Assembly (NCBI GenBank): GCA_009873655.1
Contig: WAIB01000020.1
Location: 1 to 46,668, forward strand
From: Nitrospinota bacterium
Lineage (GTDB): Bacteria > Nitrospinota > Nitrospinia > Nitrospinales > VA-1
Direction: 5' to 3'
Length of the DNA: 46,668 nucleotides
The stretch's first letter is position 1. Each line of letters opens with the position of its first letter. The translations under genes and the position numbers were made by a program. This document shows positions 25,996 to 35,208 of the stretch, piece by piece. The notes below the pieces were generated by a model. The model searched no databases. It worked only from the letters and a program-made list of their open reading frames with translations, and had not been told where the DNA came from.

Positions 25996-27633
25996 TTATA
26001 TTCCCGGTTCTTCTATCCGATTCAATACAGGCCTGTGAAAATAACCGCCGCCGTTATTGGAGTGCGAGATGGCGTAGTATACAGGATGTTCCATTAATTT
26101 TAAATGGGCTTGAGTGCCGGAAATTTCGATTTTATGTTGAAAAGGGATGATAGGAGTTTTTCTGTCTTCCTTCCAGGTTTTTCCGGGAAAATTGGACTTT
26201 TCAGACAAGAAGGATGGAAGCCGGTAGGTTCGCTGGGAATACAGGTAGTCGAGTTTTAATAAGTCTTTTTCACTGCAGGATGGATTTGGAAAATACGTAT
26301 CCAGGAAAATTTTGTATTGTTCATCCAAACCCACCGGATTCATAAATAATTTGTTTGATTCATGGTGGGCCAGTAATTGATCAAAGAGTACGACCGCATC
26401 CATTTTTTGTAAAAGATGGTTTATGGAAAACCGAAACCTTTTTGAGTTGTAAAACCGGTCAAAAATATCCGCAAATTTTTTTAAGTAGTCCACCTCTTCA
26501 GCACTCAGATCCTTGTTTGAAATTAATTCATAAGGAGGAGTGGACAGGTATTGGTAACCATGGGATTCGATATTATTTTTGACAGGGGCACCGGGTAGAA
26601 ACTTCAGGAATCCCAACTGCAGCTCATGGGGACGAAGGGAAAGTACATCTCGGAAGGACTTTAATATTTTCTCCATATTTTCCCCCGGGAGACCAAAGAT
26701 CAGGTCGCAGTGAAAATGGATTCTGTCTTCTTCGAGTATTTTTTTAATGGTATCGAATAGTTTTTTATTGTCCTGCTTTCTTTGGATATTTTCCTGCACT
26801 GATTCGTCCGTTGTCTGAATACCGATTTCGAATTGGAACATTCCCGGTGGAACCTTTTTCAGGAAATCCAATATGTCGGGAGTGAGAATGTCGCCGACCA
26901 CTTCAAAATGAAACTCCGATCCTTCAAATTGTGAAAGCCACTGCATAAGGGACTTCATTCGGCCCGGTTTGAGGTTGAAGGTCCGGTCGACAAATTTAAA
27001 TTTTTTAACCCCGGCGCCAACCAGTTTTTTTATCTGGTCGTAAACAATTTCATCATCAAAATAACGGACGGTCTTATCCAGGGCCGATAAGCAGAATGAG
27101 CAAAGGTATGGGCAGCCTCGTGAGGTTTCAAAATAGACCATCCGGTTTTTAAGTTGCGGGTAGTCTTCTTCAAGGTAGGCCGGCTTCAATTCGGGAAGAT
27201 CAGAACCATAGGTTTTCCAGCGATCCAGTATTTCCTTGGAAGGGATTCCTCCCTTATTTATAATCTGGAGATATTCGACCCATTTTTTTTCGCCCTCCCC
27301 TGAGATCACTGGGCAATCGAGGGAGGTTTCTGTTTCAAAAGATACCTCCGGTCCTCCGATAACAATTTTTAAATTTGGGTTTTGTTTTTGTAATCGTTCT
27401 ATAAGCTCGAAGCTCTGGCTTCGGTTCCATATATAAATTCCTACCCCTAAAACATCCGGTTTAAGCTTTTGAATTTCTGAAGCAATTTTCCAGACGGGTT
27501 GGTTGATTACAAACTCTTTGATCCAGACATTTTTGTATCCGGCATCTCTGGCTGCATTCCTTAGATACCTGAGGCTTAGGGAAGAGTGGATAAACTTGGC
27601 GTTTAATGTGATAAGACCGATTGATAATTCCAA
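25996..27633 (-). CDS. B12-binding radical SAM protein with DUF4080-like C-terminal region
   Basis: A 545-residue protein with three parts. Residues about 1-140 form a cobalamin-binding Rossmann domain (LKPDVLGVGIYIWNRS; IVIGGPEVSFE). Next is a radical SAM barrel with the 4Fe-4S motif CPYLCSFC (near residue 175) and the typical FGLPGEN. A C-terminal region (about 370-545) resembles DUF4080. Such proteins use SAM and often methylcobalamin for methyl transfer or rearrangement; the substrate is unknown. The gene starts 12 bp after the double-receiver gene, so the two are likely cotranscribed. Confidence 0.87.
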   Translation of the reverse strand: MELSIGLITLNAKFIHSSLSLRYLRNAARDAGYKNVWIKEFVINQPVWKIASEIQKLKPDVLGVGIYIWNRSQSFELIERLQKQNPNLKIVIGGPEVSFETETSLDCPVISGEGEKKWVEYLQIINKGGIPSKEILDRWKTYGSDLPELKPAYLEEDYPQLKNRMVYFETSRGCPYLCSFCLSALDKTVRYFDDEIVYDQIKKLVGAGVKKFKFVDRTFNLKPGRMKSLMQWLSQFEGSEFHFEVVGDILTPDILDFLKKVPPGMFQFEIGIQTTDESVQENIQRKQDNKKLFDTIKKILEEDRIHFHCDLIFGLPGENMEKILKSFRDVLSLRPHELQLGFLKFLPGAPVKNNIESHGYQYLSTPPYELISNKDLSAEEVDYLKKFADIFDRFYNSKRFRFSINHLLQKMDAVVLFDQLLAHHESNKLFMNPVGLDEQYKIFLDTYFPNPSCSEKDLLKLDYLYSQRTYRLPSFLSEKSNFPGKTWKEDRKTPIIPFQHKIEISGTQAHLKLMEHPVYYAISHSNNGGGYFHRPVLNRIEEPGI

Positions 27634-27645
27634 ATCATACCTTGT

Positions 27646-28422
27646 TTATTGGTCGAAAAGAGTTTTGATTTTTTCCTCAAGCTCTACTACTTTAAAGGGT
27701 TTTTGCATGAACTCGTCGGTTCCGGCTTGGTAGGCTTCCAGCATTTTTTCCGGGTCATAATCGGAGGTTACCATTAAGACTGGGATATAATCCGTTCTAT
27801 CATTGTTTCTTACCTCTTGGATAAACTCTATTCCATCCATTTCCGGCATATGCAAATCTGTAATAATTAAATCTATGGGTTGTTCTTCCAGGCAGGTCAG
27901 GGCGTTTCTTCCATTATCGGCATTGATAAAGTTGAAGTCCCCGAAACCAAGCTGCCTCAATTGCCTTTCTATTATCTTTCGGATTACCATGGAGTCATCC
28001 ACGACCATTACCTGTTTGGCTCCGTATAAATTTTTCTCCAGAGTTTGCTGTATTTTTTCTTTGAAATGTTTTGGCTTGAAAGGCTTAAAAATATACTGGC
28101 TAACCCCGGCTTTAAATGCTTCATCTACTTTTTCTTTTTCATTTTCCGACGTAACCATAATGAAGGGGATATTTTTTAAAATATTATATTCTTTAATCAT
28201 ATTTAAAAGTTCCAGCCCGCTCATTTGCGGCATGTTCCAATCCGAAATGATTAAATCTATTTTTTCTTTTTGAAGTAAATCGAGACCTTTTGAACCATTT
28301 TCCGCTTCAAATATCCCGTCGTTATTAAACCCCATTTCTAAAAGATATCTTCTGATGACCTCCCGAACCACAACGGCATCATCGATGATCAATACTTTTT
28401 TTAGATTATTTTTGTTGTCCAA
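27646..28422 (-). CDS. Tandem CheY-like receiver protein (two REC domains, no output domain)
   Basis: A 258-residue response regulator made only of two receiver domains. Domain one (about residues 9-126) has the DD pair in IIDDAVV, phospho-acceptor Asp in IISDWNMPQMSG, the switch in MVTSEN and Lys in FKPF. Domain two (about 137-256) has VVDDSMV, ITDLHMPEMDG, MVTSDY and QKPF. All catalytic positions are kept in both. With no DNA-binding or enzymatic output, it must act by protein contact, like CheY. A histidine kinase is not in the window. It precedes the B12/radical-SAM gene by 12 bp. Confidence 0.92.
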   Translation of the reverse strand: MDNKNNLKKVLIIDDAVVVREVIRRYLLEMGFNNDGIFEAENGSKGLDLLQKEKIDLIISDWNMPQMSGLELLNMIKEYNILKNIPFIMVTSENEKEKVDEAFKAGVSQYIFKPFKPKHFKEKIQQTLEKNLYGAKQVMVVDDSMVIRKIIERQLRQLGFGDFNFINADNGRNALTCLEEQPIDLIITDLHMPEMDGIEFIQEVRNNDRTDYIPVLMVTSDYDPEKMLEAYQAGTDEFMQKPFKVVELEEKIKTLFDQ

Positions 28423-28570
28423 TTTATAGCTCCCTGTCCTTTAAGGCGGAAGTGTATGACGAACAATAAAAATGCTTATTAAATTCTGAAAATGTGTAAT
28501 ACCAGTGTAAATAGATTCACCTTGGGTTGCAAATTAATTAGGCAAATTTATTCACCAGGGCCGTCTCAGG

Positions 28571-29386
28571 CTACTTTTGGCAGGTTTTACAAAAAAAAGT
28601 GGAGCGGCCCGAATGAACTATTCGAGATATGGCCTGGAAGCATTCAGGGCAGGGCTGACCTTCTTTTCCATAAACCGAAAGGTTGATGGAAAAATAGCCT
28701 TTCGAGCCGTTGGGGTCAAAAAAGTCCCTCAAGGTGGTGCCTCCGCTGGCAATGCTTTTGTTCAATACATTACGAAGGCACTCGATCCATTTATCCCATT
28801 GGGCCAAAGTGATTTTCCCCGTTGGTTTGGTGGGTCGGATGCCCGCGTGGTAAAGCGATTCGCAGGCATAGATATTTCCAATTCCGGTGACCTTTTGCGA
28901 ATTCATAATAAATGACTTTATGGGGGATCTGCTTTTTCCGGCAAGTGCTTTTATGGCCTTTGGCGTCAATTCTGCAGAGAAGGGATCGAAACCCAGTTTG
29001 TCGATCAAGGGATGTTTGCCCGATTCAGGGACCCAGGAAATACTTCCGAAACGTCTCGGATCTACAAAGTGCAAATAAGTATCCGTGGAGAATTTAAAAA
29101 TAGCGTGTGTATGTTTTTCCCGGGGCTCAATAGATGGATGTGATACGACACGGCCGCTCATTCCCAGGTGCAGGAGCATGGAACCCTTTGGGGTTTGGAG
29201 CAAAAGATATTTTCCCTCGCGGGTAATGTCGGAGACCTTATTGTTGAGCAACCCTTCGATCAGGGCCGACTGTGGAATGGGGAACCTGAGGTCACTGCGG
29301 AAAAATTTGATCTCAGTGCAAATATTGTTTTTGACAAGGGGTAGCAGTGCCCGCCGAAGAGTTTCTACTTCAGGCAATTCGGGCAT
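28571..29386 (-). CDS. mutM: Formamidopyrimidine-DNA glycosylase MutM (Fpg)
   Basis: MutM removes 8-oxoguanine and formamidopyrimidines and cleaves the abasic site. The 271 residues match the family. The N-terminal PELPEVET provides the catalytic Pro and Glu after Met removal. Lys in REGKYLLL (about residue 59), VTGIGNIYACE for the H2TH region, and a C-terminal zinc finger C-x2-C ... C-x2-C (PCPEC and FFCKTCQK) are all present. It lies downstream of grpE with a 21-bp gap, in the place where dnaK is common in other genomes. Confidence 0.95.
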   Translation of the reverse strand: MPELPEVETLRRALLPLVKNNICTEIKFFRSDLRFPIPQSALIEGLLNNKVSDITREGKYLLLQTPKGSMLLHLGMSGRVVSHPSIEPREKHTHAIFKFSTDTYLHFVDPRRFGSISWVPESGKHPLIDKLGFDPFSAELTPKAIKALAGKSRSPIKSFIMNSQKVTGIGNIYACESLYHAGIRPTKPTGKITLAQWDKWIECLRNVLNKSIASGGTTLRDFFDPNGSKGYFSINLSVYGKEGQPCPECFQAISRIVHSGRSTFFCKTCQK

Positions 29387-29407
29387 GAGTTAGTTGGGTT
29401 TTTGCTG

Positions 29408-30016
29408 TCAGGAATCTTCTTTTTTTTCGGAAGGCTTTTTTGCGATAACCACTTTGGCCGATCGGAGGATCCTTCCATTTAAGGTGTAGCCTTTGGAATA
29501 CTCCTGGATAACCGTGTTTTCCTCATGCTCCTCGGATTCCTGCTGGTTAAGCACTTCGTGAAGGTTTGGGTCGAAGGGTTTTCCCAATGCTTCAATGGGT
29601 TCCGCCTTTTGATTTTTCAGGAAGGTGGAGAATTGTTTTTGTATCATCTCCACTCCCTCTTTAAGGCTTTCAAGTGTTGCGTTGGGGACTTCCAGGGCTC
29701 TTTCCAGGTTGTCTTCAATCTGGATCAATTCTTTAAGCAGGCGCTCATTTGCAAACTGTACAAAATCGTCTTTTTCTTTGGTGAGTCGTTTCTTGAAATT
29801 TTCGAGTTCGGCTTTTTCCCGTAGGAATGTGTCTTTCTGTTTTGCGATTTCCTCATCCTTCAGTTGAATTTTCTCCTGAAGTTGTTCCAGGGGAGTCAGC
29901 TCTTTTTTTTCTTCGACTTCCTTTTCTTCTTTTGAAGTCTCATCGTTTTCCTGGTCTGCTGCTTCAATTTCTTCCGGTTCAGACTGGTTTTGGTTGTCTT
30001 CGGTTTTTGTTGCCAT
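29408..30016 (-). CDS. grpE: Co-chaperone GrpE
   Basis: GrpE is the nucleotide exchange factor of DnaK. The 202-residue protein has a long acidic, disordered N terminus (about residues 1-45), a coiled-coil dimer helix (LEQLQEKIQLKDEEIAKQKD onward), and the C-terminal beta domain with PFDPNLHEVL, TVIQEYSKGYTLNGRILRSAKV, which contacts the DnaK ATPase domain. It begins nine bases after hrcA. dnaK and dnaJ are not in the window. Control is expected to come from the hrcA promoter. Confidence 0.95.
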   Translation of the reverse strand: MATKTEDNQNQSEPEEIEAADQENDETSKEEKEVEEKKELTPLEQLQEKIQLKDEEIAKQKDTFLREKAELENFKKRLTKEKDDFVQFANERLLKELIQIEDNLERALEVPNATLESLKEGVEMIQKQFSTFLKNQKAEPIEALGKPFDPNLHEVLNQQESEEHEENTVIQEYSKGYTLNGRILRSAKVVIAKKPSEKKEDS

Positions 30017-30025
30017 AAAACTTTT

Positions 30026-31081
30026 TTATACTCCTTGATTTTCTGAAATTAATTTCGATACCTTTTGGGCCGTATAATTGACGATCGAAATGATTTTTTT
30101 GTAGTCCATTCGTTTTGATCCAAACACAGCCAGGGTTCCCGCCTTTTCGTTACCTATCTGGTAGTTTTGCGCGATCAGGCTGCAATTGCCCATTTCCTCC
30201 TGAAGGTTTTCCTCACCTATGAGAATGGTCATGCCCTCGTGGTCCAAACACAAATCGAGCAAATTGATCAATTTGGTTTTTTCTTCAAGGGTCTTCAATA
30301 ATGTTTTAATTTTTCCTATATCCTCATTGAATTCGGGTTGATCCAGGAGGTTTAAGGCTCCCTGGACAAGCAGCTCGTTATTGTTGTCTTCAAAAAGTGC
30401 CGCAGAAAGGTCATGGGCTTTCTGCGCTAACTGATTATAATGCTCCTTTTCCAGACGCAACCGCCGCAACAGTTCTTTGCGGATCCACTTGATGGGTTTA
30501 CCGCTGAACTCATCATTAAGATAATTTGAAATAGAAGTGAGCTGGTCCTGGGTCATGCTTGGTTCAATGGGGAGAATTTTGTTTTGCAATATTCCCTCTT
30601 CCGAGAAAAAAACGGCCAATGCAGTATTCGGGGCCACTTTCGTAAATTCAATATGCTTGAAGCAGGTGGCAGAAAATCCCGGAAGCATTACCAGTCCTGT
30701 TTGCTGGGATACCGTAGATAAATTGTCGCAGGCCTTTTCCAGGACGCTTTGCAGGTTTTGTTTGCCGGATGGATATTCCAGGTTCCGGGTTTCAGCCAGG
30801 GTTTCAGCCTGGACTAAAAAGTTTTGCGGACGCAAAAGGTGGTCCACGTAAAAGCGATAACCTTTATCTGTTGGAATTCTGCCGGCCGAAGTATGGGGTT
30901 GGTTTAAAAACCCCTTTTCTTCCAGGTCCGCCATCGCGTTTCGGATCGTGGCCGAACTCAAATGTTCAGGATGGTTTTTCGCGATGGTCCTTGAACCAAC
31001 AGGCTCCGCCTTTTCAATATATTTATCGATGATTGCAAGCAGAACTGATTTGCTTCGTTCATCGAGAATGGTTGAGTTCAT
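30026..31081 (-). CDS. hrcA: Heat-inducible transcription repressor HrcA
   Basis: HrcA represses heat-shock operons until misfolded protein titrates GroEL away from it. The 351 residues match the family: an N-terminal winged helix (SKSVLLAIIDKYIEKAEPVGS, LSSATIRNAMADLEEKGFL, QPHTSAGRIPTDKGYRFYVD) followed by a GAF-like dimerisation domain. It heads the hrcA-grpE unit. The classical CIRCE operator (TTAGCACTC-N9-GAGTGCTAA) was not found upstream; instead a different perfect palindrome sits at the predicted start site. Confidence 0.95.
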   Translation of the reverse strand: MNSTILDERSKSVLLAIIDKYIEKAEPVGSRTIAKNHPEHLSSATIRNAMADLEEKGFLNQPHTSAGRIPTDKGYRFYVDHLLRPQNFLVQAETLAETRNLEYPSGKQNLQSVLEKACDNLSTVSQQTGLVMLPGFSATCFKHIEFTKVAPNTALAVFFSEEGILQNKILPIEPSMTQDQLTSISNYLNDEFSGKPIKWIRKELLRRLRLEKEHYNQLAQKAHDLSAALFEDNNNELLVQGALNLLDQPEFNEDIGKIKTLLKTLEEKTKLINLLDLCLDHEGMTILIGEENLQEEMGNCSLIAQNYQIGNEKAGTLAVFGSKRMDYKKIISIVNYTAQKVSKLISENQGV

Positions 31082-31100
31082 AATATTTTCTTAAAGATTA

Positions 31101-31145
31101 AATAACAGCTGTTATTAAGGTAGCAATCGGGAAATTTAATGTCAA
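31101..31145 (-). promoter_or_regulatory. hrcA promoter with palindromic operator-like site
   Basis: On the minus strand TTGACA (31140-31145) is followed after 17 bp by TACCTT (31117-31122). Directly after the -10 lies a perfect 16-bp palindrome AATAACAGCTGTTATT (31101-31116), so it spans the expected transcription start. This is a repressor-operator layout. The palindrome differs from CIRCE; HrcA itself or another repressor could bind it. Confidence 0.6.
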
Positions 31146-31199
31146 TATTTACGAGGACCGGTTTGAGGTTCGTTGTTTTATTATTGGCCTGTATCGAGT

Positions 31200-32120
31200 T
31201 CAGCCGGGAGGAGCAATTGGGGCAAGGTCTGGTTTTTTCTCAACAATCTGGGTCCCAATTCCGTCTTCGGTAAAAATTTCCAGCAATAAAGCGTGTTGTA
31301 TTCGTCCATCCACGATATGGGTTTTATGCACCCCTGCCTTCAAGGCATCAAGGCAACAATTTACTTTTGGCAACATTCCGTCTTTGATGACTTTTTCTTT
31401 TATCATTGCCATGACTTCTTTTTTGGTCAGTCCCGATTGAAGTTTCCCGGATTTATTTTTTACTCCCTCGGTATCCGTCATTAGAATCAGTTTTTCGGCT
31501 TTTAAGGCACATGCGATCTGGGCTGCCACAAAATCAGCATTTATGTTCAGGGTTTCTCCGTTTTCCCCTTTCCCGATGGGGGCGATCACCGGGACGAATT
31601 CATTTTTATCCAGCGTTTCCAGAATTCGCGGATTCACCTGGGTGATCTCGCCTACTAACCCGAGATCAATGATTTCGGGACGGTCTGTTTCAACTGAATG
31701 TTTTTTACCTTTTTTATGACGCTTGGCCATTATCAGATCTCCGTCTTTTCCGGTAATCCCCACAGCATTTCCTCCGTGACGATTGATGAGGGAGACGATT
31801 TCCTTGTTCACCTTACCGCCCAGAACCATTTCTACCACGTCAATGGTTTCCTTGTTGGTAACGCGCTGGCCTTCAAAGAATTGTGATTTTATTCCGAGCG
31901 CTTTAAGGGTTTTATCTATTTGCGGTCCACCTCCATGAACGATCACCGGGTTGATTCCGATATATTTCATCATCACGATATCCAGCGCAAAATTATCCTT
32001 CAGGGTTTCCGATACCATGGCATTGCCTCCGTATTTAATAACGAAAGTTTTGCCATAGAAAGTTTTGATGAAAGGCAAAGCTTCCAGCAATATTTCTGCT
32101 TTTTGTATGAGTTTTTTCAC
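31200..32120 (-). CDS. argB: Acetylglutamate kinase ArgB
   Basis: ArgB phosphorylates N-acetyl-L-glutamate, the second step of arginine synthesis. The 306 residues match the arginine-sensitive family. Motifs: KYGGNAM (about residues 29-35), VIVHGGGPQID, NINADFVAAQIA, MTDTEGV and MLPKVNCCLDAL. It starts with GTG at 32120, eight bases after the hslU stop. No Shine-Dalgarno is present; the spacer instead contains CCTCC, so translation probably depends on coupling to hslU. Arginine made here would also feed SpeA at 4312. Confidence 0.94.
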   Translation of the reverse strand: MKKLIQKAEILLEALPFIKTFYGKTFVIKYGGNAMVSETLKDNFALDIVMMKYIGINPVIVHGGGPQIDKTLKALGIKSQFFEGQRVTNKETIDVVEMVLGGKVNKEIVSLINRHGGNAVGITGKDGDLIMAKRHKKGKKHSVETDRPEIIDLGLVGEITQVNPRILETLDKNEFVPVIAPIGKGENGETLNINADFVAAQIACALKAEKLILMTDTEGVKNKSGKLQSGLTKKEVMAMIKEKVIKDGMLPKVNCCLDALKAGVHKTHIVDGRIQHALLLEIFTEDGIGTQIVEKKPDLAPIAPPG

Positions 32121-32128
32121 GGGAGGAA

Positions 32129-33541
32129 TTAGAGGATATATCGGCTTAAATCTTCGTCTTGAATTATGTCTTTTAATTTTTCACGAATATAAGCTGCGTC
32201 AATAGTAATATTTTTATCTTCCAGATCGGGAGCATCGAACGAAATATCTTCCAGAAGTTTTTCCATAATGGTGTGTAGACGGCGCGCTCCAATATTTTCG
32301 GTGCGAAAATTGACCTGGGCCGACATATCCGCGATCTGTTCAATGGCATCTTCCTGGAAGGTCAGGTTCACATCTTCGGCCTTTAATAGAGCCATATATT
32401 GTTTTACCAGGGCGTTTTTCGGTTCCGTCAGAATTTGAACGAAATCCTCTTTCGTAAGAGAGTCCAGTTCGACACGGATGGGAAATCGTCCTTGAAACTC
32501 TGGGATCAAATCAGAAGGTTTTGATGAATGAAACGCCCCCGCCGAAACAAAAAGGATGTGGTCTGTTTTTACAATTCCGTATTTGGTATTTATGGATGAG
32601 CCTTCGACAATCGGTAAGAGGTCTCGTTGAACTCCTTCACGCGACACATCCGGTCCGCTTGTACCCTGATTGGAACGGCCGGTGATTTTGTCAATTTCAT
32701 CAATAAATATAATTCCATTTTGCTCGACGCGGTTTAAGGCTTCTTGAATCATTGAATCTTCATCCAGCAGTTTTTCTGCTTCTTCCTGGCATAGCGCTTT
32801 AAATGCTTCGGGAACTTTGAGTTTGCGTTTTTTTGTTTTGCCCGGCATGAGAGAGCCAATCATATCTTTTAAATTGTTTCCCATTTCTTCCATCCCGGCT
32901 CCGGATACCACATCGATCATGGGGGATCGTTTCTCAGTCACATCGATTTCTACTTCCCGTTCATCGAGGCTTCCTTCTTTCAGCATTTGCCGAAATTTCC
33001 CCCGGGTTTGATCGTAATGTAATTTGCCGTTGGGGTCTGAATTGAACCCTGTTTTCCCGGAATGTCCGGGCGGAGGAGGCAAAAGCAGGTCCAGCAACCG
33101 TTCGGTCGCCTGCTCACGGGCTTTGCCTCGAACCTCCACCTGCATTTCTTCTTTAACCATGGTTTTGCTGAGTTCGACCAGGTCGCGAACCATGGATTCG
33201 ACATCTCGACCGACATATCCCACCTCGGTGTATTTGGAAGCTTCCACCTTGATGAAGGGGGATTTGGAAAGCTTTGCCAATCGCCGGGCGATTTCAGTTT
33301 TACCAACTCCAGTGGGCCCGATCATGAGGATGTTTTTAGGGCCGACTTCATCCCGTAAGGAATCCGAAAGTTGTTGCCTTCGCCACCGGTTCCTCAATGC
33401 AATGGCAACCGCGCGTTTGGCATTGTTTTGCCCGACGATAAATTTATTCAACTCCGATACAATTTGTTTCGGAGTTAAGGAAGCCACGAAATCCCCGTCT
33501 TTGGGCTTTTGTTCGCTCTGTGGCATGGTCACTTCGTGCAT
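32129..33541 (-). CDS. hslU: HslU ATPase/unfoldase of the HslVU protease
   Basis: HslU is the AAA+ hexamer that unfolds substrates for HslV. The 470 residues match the family. Walker A is GPTGVGKTE, the pore motif GYVGRD follows, the I domain spans about residues 115-245, Walker B is IIFIDEIDK, and the C terminus ends with LSRYIL, the tail that inserts into HslV. It begins three bases after the hslV stop. An in-frame ATG five codons downstream is an alternative start. Confidence 0.96.
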   Translation of the reverse strand: MHEVTMPQSEQKPKDGDFVASLTPKQIVSELNKFIVGQNNAKRAVAIALRNRWRRQQLSDSLRDEVGPKNILMIGPTGVGKTEIARRLAKLSKSPFIKVEASKYTEVGYVGRDVESMVRDLVELSKTMVKEEMQVEVRGKAREQATERLLDLLLPPPPGHSGKTGFNSDPNGKLHYDQTRGKFRQMLKEGSLDEREVEIDVTEKRSPMIDVVSGAGMEEMGNNLKDMIGSLMPGKTKKRKLKVPEAFKALCQEEAEKLLDEDSMIQEALNRVEQNGIIFIDEIDKITGRSNQGTSGPDVSREGVQRDLLPIVEGSSINTKYGIVKTDHILFVSAGAFHSSKPSDLIPEFQGRFPIRVELDSLTKEDFVQILTEPKNALVKQYMALLKAEDVNLTFQEDAIEQIADMSAQVNFRTENIGARRLHTIMEKLLEDISFDAPDLEDKNITIDAAYIREKLKDIIQDEDLSRYIL

Positions 33542-33544
33542 TAA

Positions 33545-34072
33545 TTAAAGTTCCTCAATCGTGAGGTTTGAATTGGTATAAATACAAATGGATTCTGTAA
33601 TTTTCATGGCCTCTTCCACAATCTCTCGCGCGGAAAGATCGCTGTGGGCCACTAAAGCCCGGGCCGCGGAAAGGGCAAACATTCCCCCCGAACCGATCGC
33701 CAGAATCTCGTCATCCGGTTCGATTACATCCCCGGTTCCCGATAATAAAAGGAAGTTTTCCTTATCGGCAACGATGAGCATTGCCTCCAGTCGGCGCAAC
33801 ATTTTATCGGTTCGCCAGTCTTTTGCCATCTCAACGGCAGACCGGTAAAGGTTTCCTTGAAATTTTTCCAGCTTTTCCTCGAAACGGCCGAACAGGGAAA
33901 ACGCATCGGCAGTTGAACCGGCGAACCCTCCAACAACCTTATCATTGAATATTCGCCTTACCTTGCTGGCCGAGTGTTTCATCACCGTATTGCCCAGGCT
34001 CACCTGACCATCTCCGCCGATAACGATTTTGCCCTTGTGGCGAACCGCTAAAATTGTCGTAGCATGCATCAT
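33545..34072 (-). CDS. hslV: HslV peptidase (ClpQ) of the HslVU protease
   Basis: HslV is the N-terminal-threonine peptidase of the bacterial proteasome-like HslVU complex. The 175 residues match the family. The sequence [20 protein letters not shown] places the catalytic Thr at residue 5, implying that a short propeptide is removed. [13 protein letters not shown] and [12 protein letters not shown] are typical. The order xerC-hslV-hslU is the same as codV-clpQ-clpY of Bacillus, a widely kept arrangement. Confidence 0.95.
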   Translation of the reverse strand: MMHATTILAVRHKGKIVIGGDGQVSLGNTVMKHSASKVRRIFNDKVVGGFAGSTADAFSLFGRFEEKLEKFQGNLYRSAVEMAKDWRTDKMLRRLEAMLIVADKENFLLLSGTGDVIEPDDEILAIGSGGMFALSAARALVAHSDLSAREIVEEAMKITESICIYTNSNLTIEEL

Positions 34073-34120
34073 AGGAAGTATTGTACTTGTAGCACAGGAA
34101 AAATAAAGACTTTATTAAGA

Positions 34121-35035
34121 TTATTCTTTGGCGCGCGGGTGGGCCCGGTCATAGGTATCGACCAGTTTGTCGATCGTCAAATGAGTGTATTTTTGAGTAG
34201 TGGAAAGGCTGGAGTGGCCCAGCAGTTCCTGAATGGACCGAAGGTCGGCTCCCCCTTCCAGCAAATGGGTGGCAAAAGAGTGCCGGATGGAATGGGGTGA
34301 CACTTTTCCGGGAAAGTTCCCCGTTGTAACGTACTTCCCGATGATTTTTCTAACCCCGCGAGTTGAAATGCCTTTACCCCGGTGGTTGAGAAAGAAAAAT
34401 TCCGAACTGGTTTTCGTGGCGCTTAATTTTTCCGAACGGACCCGGATATATTTTTCCAGGGCCTCCACACATTTTCGACCGAAAGGGAGGACCCTTTCTT
34501 TTCCCCCTTTGCCAAGCACTTTAACCATATGGGTCGCCAGATCGAGGTCTTCTGTTTTAAGAGAAACCAGTTCGCTGATTCGGACCCCGGTGCTGTAAAA
34601 CAACTCCAGTATGGCACGATCACGAACGACCAGAAACCCTTCTCCCCGGGGTAAATCGATCAGGCGAAACATCTCATCAATAGAAAGAAAGGAGGGCAGT
34701 TTATTTTCCATTTTTGGAGCGGGAACGGTTTTCACGATATTGTTGGACAAGTAACCTTCGCGACATAAAAAACGGAAAAAGGAACTTAGCGTGGAAAGTT
34801 TTCTTCTCATGGTGGAGGCGGAAAACTTTTTATCATATAAAAATCCCAGATAGGAACGAACCGCCAAACGGTCTATCGATTCCAATTTAAAATCGGTAGA
34901 TTCCCCCGCGTGCCCCGATTGTTTTAGAAATTCCTCAAATTGCGAAAGGTCGTTGAGATAACTTTCCAGGGTGTGGGGAGAGGCGTTTTTCTCGGCCACC
35001 AAATATTCCGTGAATTCTCTGATATAGCGTTCCAC
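34121..35035 (-). CDS. xerC: Tyrosine recombinase XerC
   Basis: XerC with XerD resolves chromosome dimers at dif near the division septum. The 304-residue form fits the family. An N-terminal SAM-like DNA-binding domain (about 1-95) precedes the catalytic domain with Arg in STGVRISEL, Lys in GKGGKER, His-x-x-Arg in HSIRHSFATHLL, His in LGHSSLSTTQ and the nucleophile Tyr in KYTHL. I choose the GTG at 35035 because AAGAGG lies six bases upstream; the frame otherwise runs to 35092. The position before hslV supports XerC over XerD or an integrase. Confidence 0.9.
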   Translation of the reverse strand: MERYIREFTEYLVAEKNASPHTLESYLNDLSQFEEFLKQSGHAGESTDFKLESIDRLAVRSYLGFLYDKKFSASTMRRKLSTLSSFFRFLCREGYLSNNIVKTVPAPKMENKLPSFLSIDEMFRLIDLPRGEGFLVVRDRAILELFYSTGVRISELVSLKTEDLDLATHMVKVLGKGGKERVLPFGRKCVEALEKYIRVRSEKLSATKTSSEFFFLNHRGKGISTRGVRKIIGKYVTTGNFPGKVSPHSIRHSFATHLLEGGADLRSIQELLGHSSLSTTQKYTHLTIDKLVDTYDRAHPRAKE

Positions 35036-35208
35036 AAATAACCTCTTATTTATCAATAGTGTAAAGGTAGAACAATGCCGCGCCGAAGTCAAGGCTGGGG
35101 ATTTATCATTAGTATTTGAAACTATCTGGTGTTGGGGTCATAATTATATGCACTCATTTTCAAAAAATCCCATCTAATATAAAAAACGATACTTTTCCGA
35201 GAAAAAAC

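Noticed and set aside
31082-31199. CIRCE operator before hrcA
   Set aside because: No TTAGCACTC-N9-GAGTGCTAA or close variant in this gap; only the different palindrome is present.
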